Of a stretch of DNA of 64,000 nt, positions 56,401-64,000 are shown one piece after another (the first letter of the stretch is position 1; every line of letters begins with the position of its first letter). The stretch is taken from contig CM076154.1 of assembly GCA_038025085.1 (NCBI GenBank), positions 21,462,501-21,526,500 on the forward strand, in the 5' to 3' direction. The notes under the pieces were generated by a model, which saw only the letters and a list, made by a program, of their open reading frames with translations, had not been told where the DNA came from and made no database searches. A program made the position numbers and the translations under genes. The stretch comes from Tetragonia tetragonoides. Taxonomy: Eukaryota > Streptophyta > Magnoliopsida > Caryophyllales > Aizoaceae.

Positions 56401-57548
56401 CGAACATAGCTTATTCATAAAATTGCTTTATTGGTGATGGTACCAAATAAGTTATCACGCGTGTGAAAGGAAAAATATATATAAAGAGAATGTTAATTGA
56501 ATTACAACATACTAATACTAGATTTAGTTGATCACATCATGTGTTCATAAATATAAATGAAAGAAATTAGCTTATTACTTAAATATTTAGAAAGATTAAA
56601 TTAATCGAGCTGTTCACGAACGTAATTGAACGAACAGAGTGATGTTCATGTTCTTTTGTTTATAAACGAGCTTTGAAAATGTTGTTCATGTTCGTTCATT
56701 TAGCTAACGAACGTAAATAAACAAGCTGTGACTGAGCTTGTTCGCGAGTTGTTCGCTAGAGCTTGGTTCACTTACAGCCCTAATAGTCGGTAACTTAAAT
56801 AAACCAAGATTGGGGCTTGCCACCCACCCCAATTCTGGTTCACATCTCCTCACTTGCCTCCTCTGGTAACAGAGGCTAGAGAAAATAAGGCCACTAGATT
56901 TGAACCATGGTATGCCTATGAGAGGGGTGCCAAGTGCAGCTACCACTAGAGCACAAGGCTCGTGGTTAATTTAGAAAACTTGTAAATCTTATATACCATG
57001 TTATCATCAAAGTACTAGTCAGATTTGATCAGTACCCTGCACTTTGTCAGCATATAATTGTGGCCTCTTTGTCAACTAAAAAGCTAATATGGAGTTCGAC
57101 GTAGGCTCAGAAAGCATAAAATTATACAGTGGAAATCATGCATTTTGCATTACTTGAAAATTTAACTTCTGATTAAAGACCAAAAATAACGTGAAACCAC
57201 GAAAGTGAAGGACATAATTAATTACCATGAAACCAGGGGTATGCCCGTAGACCTTGTGATACTGATTTCAGATGATAACTAAAGTCTCTTTAATATTGTA
57301 GGAGTATGTTTGGAGACGACGCCCTTGGGGCTTTGAACATAAAGATGGTGGAGGTAGCTCGAGAAGTAGGTGCTGCATCAAAATTTACTGGTAGTGGAGG
57401 AGCTGTAGTTGCATTATGCCCTGGGGGAGAAACACAAGCAGCACTTTTGGAGGATGCCTGTAGGAAGGCTGGTTTTATTGTTGAACCTGTCAAAGTTTGT
57501 TCTTCATTTTTGAGTGGCATTGATATCGAGAGCTCATCTTCCACATAG
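50498..57548 (+). CDS. GLCAK: Glucuronokinase (GHMP kinase), six exons
   Basis: Exons: 50498-50713, 54239-54388, 54488-54676, 54759-54875, 55830-55990, 57302-57548. All five introns are GT-AG and the joined frame has no stop: 1080 bp, 359 residues, about the length of Arabidopsis glucuronokinase. The product phosphorylates D-glucuronate to glucuronate-1-phosphate with ATP, in the inositol oxygenation route to UDP-glucuronate for cell-wall sugars, probably in the cytosol. Visible landmarks: ARIGLLGNPSDVYYGNTISL (N-terminal GHMP region), FHDFVHFDSLDHL, GRLESEGYYGGVRLLMAICK, the ATP loop PRQ-TGLSGSSA across the exon 2/3 junction, GIIAGLQDRVAQAYGGLVFM, and the C-terminal GSGGAVVALCPGG. The ATG is the first in frame and the start matches the family. 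Introns 1 and 5 carry a LINE and a hAT MITE. No TATA box is obvious. Confidence 0.95.
51368..53545 (-). mobile_element. 5'-truncated L1-type LINE in intron 1 of glucuronokinase
   Basis: Antisense to the gene. A poly-T run (51368-51383) is its A-tail. From right to left the minus strand reads the RT start (SDFQPIACCNVIYKCISKIL), GGIRQGDPISPFLFVLVMEC, the catalytic box as FAYDLMVF (usual FADD, so the second acid is lost), MKYLGVPLSPSKWSKANCSC, RLNIWASRNLSYAGRNQLIN, and a zinc-binding end (IWSKMNIPRHSFVLW ... THEHLFFHC). Several frameshifts; no endonuclease domain, as expected for 5' truncation during target-primed insertion. It makes intron 1 3.5 kb long. Confidence 0.92.
54876..55829 (+). other. 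Intron 4 of glucuronokinase
   Basis: 954-bp intron with no recognised repeat boundaries. A long open frame on the opposite strand (55787-55353) has a composition that does not suggest a protein family. Confidence 0.7.
56243..56782. mobile_element. hAT MITE in intron 5 of glucuronokinase
   Basis: 540 bp with the perfect 8-bp duplication ATAGTCGG (56235-56242, 56783-56790). The ends are TAGGGGTGCAATCGAGC and TCACTTACAGCCCTA (inverse TAGGGCTGTAAGTGA). The interior has GAACGAGC and ATGTTCGTGTTCGTTTA-type repeats in both orientations. Confidence 0.92.
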
Positions 57549-57998
57549 TGCTAATAATGCTGGAGAGTTCCAATTCTGTGAAGTGCTATTCTTTTATGTG
57601 TTTATTAATAAACTTTTACAATCAGAACTTCAATGCTGTATGTATATTATTTGTGTTTATTAATATAACCATTTGAAGTTCTACTTCTTTCATCTTAGTA
57701 AAGGCAGAGCTTCTGTTGTCCCTTCCTGGTTGAAGATTTCAAGGTTCCTAAATGTTTCAGGATGATATATACGGAACTTGATAAGGCGTTCTAACTTGGG
57801 AATTGAACACGCATCTAAACCTTATTTGATTAATTCTTTATGGATTCTTCTTTAGAATAAGCACTCATAAAAAGGAACTAACAAGTGATCAAAACAAAAA
57901 AAACAAAAAGGAACTAACAAAAGAGAAAACCACAATCTTGATTTTATTTCTCTCCATATCCGTGATGTAATTTTTTTTTTTTTTTTTGGGAGGCAACT
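57549..57998. other. 3' region of glucuronokinase and poly-T tract
   Basis: A likely 3' UTR with AATAAA-like signals (TTAATAAAC at about 57605, TTAATATAACC at 57659). The T run at 57971-57987 may be the A-tail of the LINE fragment to the right. Confidence 0.45.
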
Positions 57999-58272
57999 GG
58001 AGGTGTTTGGCCAAGCTTCTTCAAATTTCAGCTTCTCCCCCTCATTTTCCTCACATTCTCCCCACTCCACCATCAAATTCAGCTTCTTAGAAGCTAAAAA
58101 TAGCGCTCAAAGAGAGTTAGAAGTAGAAACTTTAATTTGTAGCTTCTATTTTCTATCACCTTGAGGGGTGTTTTCAGCTTCTTAGAAGCTGAATTTGGTG
58201 GTGGAGGGGGGAGAATGTGAGGAAAATGAGAGGGAGAAGCTGAAATTTGAAGAAGCTTGGCCAAACACCCCC
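57999..58272. mobile_element. Fold-back MITE with about 95-bp TIRs
   Basis: Starts GGAGGTGTTTGGCCAAGCTT and ends inversely GGGGGTGTTTGGCCAAGCTT. The arms stay over 90% matched to GAATTCAGCTTCTTAGAAGCT-like inner ends around a loop of about 85 bp. Apparent reading frames in the arms are mirror images of each other and are not genes. The target duplication is unclear. Confidence 0.85.
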
Positions 58273-58279
58273 TTAAGAA

Positions 58280-59225
58280 TACAATATATATTACATATAT
58301 ATGCTAAACTTCCTAGCCTGAGATGCATAACAGTGAGCTGGCATAACCTCAGCTCTAGATACCTTAGTTACAACCAAGTGATCAAAGAAAGCAAAGCTTC
58401 ATCTAATATCGCCAACCACATCAAGCACCTGTATTGGAGAAGATAGCTCACCCTTTAGGATCTTGACAAGCTGCAAGCAATCAATTTTCAACATAACAGA
58501 GATCCAGTTCTGTTGAATTGCCCACAATAGTCCAAGAAGACATGCTACCATCTCCGCCTTGAGAGCTTAGTCCATTAGGACACCATCTGAATAACCTGCA
58601 GCCAGACTTACATTCAAAGAAGAATCCACAGAGCACCAAGCTACACCAGCCCATAGCGAATTCGCGTCCTAAGAACCATCAGTACACAAAACAATCAAAT
58701 TTGAAGACCTATCACCCCTAGAGGCAATGTAGGTGACAGCAGACTGAGATTGAGCATTATCTGCGACAGTCCTTTGTTGCGGCATTCTAGGAACACGTTT
58801 TTGAGCAGCCACCAAACACGAACTAGCCCACTTACCAGTCATATCAAGGATAATCTGCGGATGAAACCTATCCGCTCTAAAGATAACAGAGTTTCTTGAA
58901 ACCCAAATACTCCAAAGTGTTGCTCCTACCAAAATGAGACTTACAGAGCTAGAATCCCCATTCTTATGCAAGTATTCAATTAGATCAGCCAACCAAGCAT
59001 CAAAAGGGATGTTAAAGATTGATTGAGAATTAATGCCCAGCGGTCCACACCTCCAACCATGCTGAATAATACAGCAATCTCTGAATAAATGAGCAAGGGA
59101 TTCCTGGCCAGTCTTGCACAAGACACACAATGACCCAAGCCTGAGTCATTTAAACCCCTTCTAACAAGATTTACTTTCAAGGCAAGCGCATTATGGAGTA
59201 ATTTCCATAAAAAGATTTCCATTTA
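58280..59225 (-). pseudogene. LINE fragment with zinc-binding and RNase H regions
   Basis: The minus strand reads MEIFLWKLLHNALALKVNLV, then CVLCKTGQESLAHLFRDC (zf-RVT), LVGATLWSIWVSRNSVIFRA, and an RNase H with VLCTDGS, LKAEMVACLLGLLWAIQ and LKIDCLQLVKIL as the D, E and D sites. An in-frame TAG (58669-58671) follows the first aspartate motif. Plant L1 LINEs commonly end in such an RNase H. Confidence 0.85.
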
Positions 59226-60236
59226 GGAAACAATGTACTTTTGAGTTACAACCTAAGAATTATACATTTTGGAGGCTAAGATTATACCTGTGACTCTGTA
59301 GTTTCCTGATAATTTGCTGCTGTGAAATGTGAAGTACAGAGCCACAAAACTGCTTGTACTTGGAAACAATTCACTTATTATCCGAGTGCATCAATGCAAG
59401 GCCATTTACAATATATCTGAAAATTTGATTCAATACCTATCACACTGTTTCCCATTGTTCTGAACATCGCGTCTTAAAATTGTAAAAGCACTTCAATTTT
59501 AAAGGCACTTCACATCCGTATATATCATTACGTCCACGTCGAGAGAGAGAGAAAAAAAGGAAAAAGAAAAAGACAAAGGGAAAAGAAAGGCAAAAACAAT
59601 CACAATGGTAAAACAGGTTTTTTCACCATACAAAAGCCAACATTGATATTCTGGGCTGAAGCACTGCAAATTGATGCCAACTAAACATTCTAGCAGAAGG
59701 AAGCAATTCAAAGATTTGGTTCAAGAATATGTAGCTTTCACATCAAGTAGCATGCAGACTGCAATCATGTACGCCAAAAGAAAATTGGAGACAGGAGCAT
59801 CGGCTACATGCTAACAGAGAAGACAAATACAGCTGATCTAAATAATTGATGAGGGTCTAATAAAATCAATTTTCTAATTATCTCATGATGAGGGTAATTT
59901 GCTACTTTTTCCAATCAAGAAACTACCAGGAAGATGAGAAGTCAAACTAGGAATCACTTGTCAATGTCAACATTAGAACAAATTGGAGACATTCCTTCAC
60001 AAGATACTTGATTTCTATTTGAAATTAGAACTCTATACTAGGCATTGCTCATTTGCTCATTTGGCTCTACATCCATAGACTAGTTCCTAATGTCACTACC
60101 CATATGGCTTCCCACCGAAAGAACGAAACTGAAAGGGCAAAAGGAACAACCCCACTTCTCCCCCATATAAGAAAACTAACCAAATTCTATCAGCAAAGCA
60201 CATAAACAACCACACGCACAACCAGGCAGCCCAAGT
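59226..60236. other. Spacer, probably 3' flank of the small minus-strand gene
   Basis: No coding sequence recognised. A purine-rich A/G stretch lies at 59541-59600. The part next to 60236 is probably 3' UTR of the gene at 60237-61993. Confidence 0.5.
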
Positions 60237-61212
60237 TCAATCTTCACAGAGGGATGCCATGAGTTCATGAGGCGAAGCCCAAACCGGCAGATCAAGGAGT
60301 GATTGTTTAGTCTTTTCCTCCTGGGCATCACATAAGGATTCCGCAGTGTCACAAAGATGCGAAACGTCACTCATTATTAGTTCCTGTGTTTCTACCTGCA
60401 GCAATGCACAAAAACATTTTCGAAAAGTTATCAAGTAAACCTAATCAAATATCAAAAACTCATGAATTGCAGGCTTTTGAAGTTGAAAGAACAATGCCAG
60501 GCTGCCAGCAGAATCAATTACACCCACATTAACAAATGATACCTTATTCCTAAAAATAATGCAAACCAACATAGCATTTGCCAAGGTTTAAGGTCTCAAT
60601 TTTCTTCACATGTTGCTAATTTGATTGTTCAAAAGGCAATCCAACTCAATAAAATTTTAAATTCCAATGCACACAAGAGTTTTTTTTATTATGTAACGTC
60701 TTAAGCATTTTACCAACAAATGAATTTGAAACAGTTCCTCTGTGTCTTAACCAAAGCTAGGTTTATTTCAACAAACCTTTACAAAAACCCAGAAAAGAAA
60801 TTTCAAGGCAAAAATCCATAGCTCAATACAGTTTTCTTAATTTCCAATGCACACAATTGCTTCTTTTCAATGTAAAGTCTTAAGCGTTGAATTATACCAA
60901 CACATGAATTTGAATACAATCTTTTGTCTCATAATCAAAGCTAGGTTTACTTAAAAAAATCCAGAAATAAAATTTAAAGGCAAACATGAAAATTCATAAC
61001 TTACCTGGGCCAGAAGCTCAGTAACCAAAGACCCAGAACGTTTATCCATCATAACAACGGATTGTGACCCAATTTCTCTATTTTCTTCGTCAATCTGCTT
61101 ATTTTGTTCTTCCGGGTTCTTCGATTTAAAAACCCTTTTTTCCATTGATTTCAAGGTGTTCGACAAATGTTCCCAAAGGCCAATTTCTCTCTCATATTTC
61201 TCCTTTAACTTA

Positions 61213-61787
61213 GTGGTCGTTTGGTTAACCATGATAAGTTATTTCCTATGAGAAATAAAAATTTGATAAATTTCAATAATTGAAACAAAGTGCCTACTCT
61301 ATGGCCAGTCACACGCGCGTAGGTCAACAAGGGGGTCATAAAGGCAGGATCAAGCCCGCTCTGATACCATGATAAATTTCAACAAATTGGGCCTTAACAA
61401 GTGAGCACACATACAAGACAAGTGAGGTTCCAACCCAAAACCAATTGGCAATGGGTGGAGTAACCCACTTCCTTATATGTATGCTCAAGACCCTTTAATC
61501 TTTCCATGTGGGACATTAACCCACTTCAACAAAATTCATGGGAAATAAAGTTTATAGGAAGTCTCTAATCTTGTTTGGTTGCATGAAAGAATTGCAAGTT
61601 CAAGGGAATTGATGTGGGAAGTTACTTACCTAGGAGAGAGTGGGTAAGCAACTTCCTCCATTTTGGGGAAGTTACTTCCTCAAGGAAGTAAGTTCCTACA
61701 TTTTTTTGTCAACCAAACAAGAAGGAAAAGCACACTTCCTAGGAAGTAGCACTTCCTCCATTTTCTAGGTGTGAACCAAACAAGCAC
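61213..61787. mobile_element. PIF/Harbinger-like MITE in a coding exon
   Basis: 575 bp flanked by TTA (61210-61212, 61788-61790). The ends are GTGGTCGTTTGGTTAACC and, inversely, GTGCTTGTTTGGTTCACACC. ACTTCCT/AGGAAGT-type repeats lie in the right half. Because the flanking host sequence is an open coding frame that rejoins exactly, the insertion point is certain. It contains a short LTR-PBS unit. Confidence 0.88.
61370..61531 (-). repeat. Short LTR of a TRIM-like retroelement next to a PBS
   Basis: A 162-bp unit reading, on the minus strand, TGTTGAAGTGGG ... GAAATTTATCA (TG...CA ends). It is followed at once by TGGTATCAGAGC (61369-61358), the standard primer site for initiator tRNA-Met. A partial second end (TTGAAATTTATCA) lies at about 61258-61275. 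Small LTR, PBS and almost no interior fit a TRIM. Confidence 0.6.
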
Positions 61788-61993
61788 TTAATCAGAGTTC
61801 TGTGTTTCCGCTTTTTTCTTTCTCTCTCTTCAGCCTTTGGATCTGGGCCCGGATCTAGAGGACGGACAAAGCTAATGGGGTCCAGACGGCGCTTCTTGCG
61901 TTTGTAGACGAAGCCATCGTCGTTGACGAATTCCCAATCGTCGGATTGTTGATATGGGTCTGGGGTTGTGGAGGTTCTTATGGGAGCCGCCAT

Positions 61994-62096
61994 TGAAGGA
62001 GCGGGAAACAAGGTTCAGAAATTTGGGGCCAAAATTGAAATCTTGTGAAAGAGCAAGACTAATGTGAGAGTGAGAACAAGACTACTAGGGACCTTG
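61994..62096. other. Upstream region of the small minus-strand gene
   Basis: The short 5' flank before LINE sequence begins. An in-frame upstream ATG at 62011 (MFPAPS) is possible, but MAAPIRTS at 61993 is a more typical start. No TATA box recognised. Confidence 0.4.
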
Positions 62097-63254
62097 CTAC
62101 CCATACACTAGGTGTATATGTACACTGATTTTTTTTAATGACCTGGCAGCATGTAATTGGTTGTGGTTAGGCCTGGCAATGGGTCGGATTCGGGTAGGGT
62201 GAAGCATCACCCGCATCCATCCATTCAAGTAGGTAGGAATTGCTTGGGCAACTGCCTTTATGAGAATTTCTCTACCTGCAAATGACAAAACTTGATGTTT
62301 TCACCCTTGGAGTTTCTTCCACACTCTTTCTCGTAATGGCACAAAGACCTGGGCTCGTGAACTCCCCACATGCATAGGCATACCTAAATACTTAGACAAA
62401 CCCTCGACCTCCTTCACCCCCAAGCTCTCCACAATATCGACATGAGTTTGCAATTCTACATTAGCACTAAAAATGATTTCTGACTTTTTAAAGTTCAGCT
62501 TTTGCCGCGAGGACTCCTCGTAACTCTACAAGACTCTTTTAATAGCCCCAACATCTCTATCATCAGCTCTCCAGAAAATAATGATATCATCCACAAATGA
62601 TAAATGTGAAATTTCAAGGGCTCCTCGACTAACTCCTACACCTTGCATCTCTTTCCTGCCAGCCTCCAATTCTAAAAGACTCGTAAAAGCTTCTGCACAC
62701 ATGATAAATAAATAAGGGGACAAGGGGTCGTCTTGTCTTAAGCCACGCTGCGGTGTAAAAGAGTCAGTAGGATTCCCATTAACAAGCACAGACATAGACG
62801 TAGTAGACATACACATCATAATCATCTGCACCCAACGTTGGCAAAAACCCTCATCTTTTCCATTATCTTCTCAAGAAAAACCCATTCGAACCTATCATAG
62901 GCCTTACTCATATCTAACTTAACCGGTATGACCCCTTTCCTCCCCGAACACACACTACTCATATAATGAAAAGTTTCAAAAGCAACAAGAGTAATTTCCG
63001 TTATTAATCTTCCCGGAGCAAAAGCACTCTGGGTTGGAGAAATAATGGACTGGAGGACGGACTTAGATCTATTTGCAAGAACCTTGGAAGCTAGCTTGTA
63101 AATCACATTACACAGACTAATAGGCCGAAACTCAGTCATTTTTGTGGGTTTATTTACTTTGGGAATCAGGACAACATTAGTAACATTGACGGGGGAGCAC
63201 TCACAGACACCATATAGGATAGAAATCACATAGTCAGAAACATCAGTCCCAATA
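62097..63254 (-). pseudogene. L1-type LINE RT fragment
   Basis: The minus strand from 63229 reads VNVTNVVLIPKVNKPTKMTE, FRPISLCNVIYKLASKVLAN, SAFAPGRLITEITLVAFE and VKLDMSKAYDRFEWVFLEKI. Then, after a frame change, it reads RGLRQDDPLSPYLFIMCAEA, the catalytic box SFVDDIIIF (usual FADD), and after stops LSFAGREILIKAVAQAIPTY. The core RT motifs are recognisable but broken. It is cut on the right by a CACTA terminus. Confidence 0.9.
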
Positions 63255-64000
63255 CACTACAAAAAATCGGCCCTTTTGCCACTGATTATTGCGACCGAAT
63301 GACCATCAGAAGCTAATTTCGCACAAGGAAAGGGTTGGGAGGCGGAGATAGCTGAAAACCTTTTATTTTTGCTTTGACTTTTGTGGGCTGATATAAATAC
63401 TTTTTTTTCCTCACTCAAACCTAATCTCTAATTCACCTCTAACTCTCCGCCTCTTTCTTCATTCTCTCACTGCCTCTCTCTCTCTCCTGCATATGAGCTG
63501 AAAATGGGCAGCCTTAATGGTAGTTGTAATTTCTCCACAGTTGACACACATAAACATTTTCTCCATCTCTCTCTACTTTCCTCTCCCTTCATTCATCTCC
63601 TTTATCTCCTCTTCTCGTATAACTATAATTCTTCACCCCTAATGGACCATCCCACTGGCCTTGAAACAATGAGTTTAATTCTCTTCGTTAGTTAAGAAAT
63701 AGATCAAAAGCTAATGACGGCTGAAGAACCCTAGATCTACGACACATCGATGAAGAGGCTTCAGAAATCTAAATTTTCGGTGAAGGCTAACAAATTTTAG
63801 TTTTTCTTTTTTATCGATTTCAGTTTTGTTCTTAAATGTTTATTTATTCTTAATTTTCGTTCTTTCATTTTGTTGTGCTACTTTCTCCGTCAGGATGAAG
63901 GAAATGTAAAATTATATTTGTTTTATTTGGTAGATGTAAACAGATTTTAGTTTAGTTTGTGAGTTTTTTTTAAAGCTTTCCTTCAATAGTAGATCTAGAT
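63255..64000. mobile_element. CACTA (En/Spm) element, left end only
   Basis: Starts CACTACAAAAAATCGGCCCT, the standard plant CACTA terminus, inside LINE coding sequence that stops being alignable at this point. Subterminal sequence with TTGCGACCGAATGACC follows. From about 63400 there is TATAAAT-containing, CT-rich UTR-like sequence with no domain. The other end is beyond the window. Confidence 0.75.

Larger units (their letters stand above)
60237..61993 (-). pseudogene. Small conserved gene of unknown function, first exon split by a MITE
   Basis: Exon 1 starts MAAPIRTSTTPDPYQQ (61993) and has DDWEFVNDDGFVYKRKKRR, then a Lys/Arg/Glu stretch to 61788. Coding resumes on the far side of a Harbinger-like insert at 61209 with LKEKYEREIGLWEHLSNTLK (coiled-coil-like) and ends LLAQ at 61005. 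The intron is 61004-60396 (GT-AG). Exon 2 (60395-60237) reads VETQELIMSDVSHLCDTAES to a stop after ASLCED. With the insert and one TTA left out, the frame is continuous for 189 residues. I do not recognise the family. The strongly charged, basic start suggests a nuclear protein, which is inference. As it stands the gene is interrupted; the MITE supplies an in-frame ATG (61232) for the second part. Confidence 0.7.

Noticed and set aside
57852..58446. Two similar frames on opposite strands reading GGECEENE..EKLKFEEAWP
   Set aside because: They are the two TIR arms of the fold-back MITE at 57999-58272.

Overview
The window is eukaryotic and most likely from a eudicot plant nuclear genome. It is AT-rich, has GT-AG introns, and is dense with plant-type transposable elements: Ty3/gypsy Tat-lineage retroelements with two RNase H domains, L1-type LINEs, MULE, hAT, PIF/Harbinger, Stowaway and CACTA elements. 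No bacterial, organellar-genome or CRISPR features are seen. The species cannot be named from the sequence.

Layout. 1-16751 holds two related, decayed Ty3/gypsy Tat-lineage elements, both on the minus strand. Copy 1 (1-7672) has a 5' LTR, PBS, gag, G-patch, RT, two RNase H domains and the start of integrase, and runs off the left edge. A 1180-bp Pack-MULE carrying pieces of a calcium-binding TPR gene sits in its leader. Copy 2 (about 9060-16751) has a 5' LTR, gag and integrase but has lost RT and RNase H. Left of its integrase lie plus-strand (antisense) remnants of a DUF7745-like gene, with its own TATA box, and of an intron-containing plant-mobile-domain gene that is cut by the LTR of copy 1. 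The simplest reading is that copy 1 inserted into copy 2.

17.5-38 kb is occupied by a family of long TIR elements. They share ends with the motif GTGYGAAC ... ATATGCGAAC, hold captured gene fragments (40S ribosomal protein SA in element A, organellar-type ribosomal protein L13 in element B), and are peppered on both strands with short motifs (GAGCCACCCC/GGGGTGGCTC and AGGGTTAACTTTT). Inside this block is a 1343-bp Harbinger-like element with an intact proline-rich/arabinogalactan-type secreted protein gene. tRNA-like sequences with Pol III boxes lie at 33.8-35.2 kb.

38-42.7 kb is a 2.32-kb direct tandem duplication, each unit carrying the same hAT-like insertion. 43.4-47.4 kb looks like a large LTR (possibly solo) invaded by a hAT-like element that itself carries another one. 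48.2-49.9 kb is a TIR element with a nested hAT MITE.

50.5-57.5 kb contains the best conserved gene: a six-exon glucuronokinase (GHMP kinase; salvage of glucuronate to UDP-glucuronate for cell wall sugars). It is intact although its introns have absorbed a LINE and a hAT MITE, with a Stowaway MITE just upstream. 60.2-62.0 kb is a small conserved two-exon gene of unknown function whose first coding exon is split by a Harbinger-like MITE. The right end is LINE remnants and the terminus of a CACTA element that continues beyond the window.
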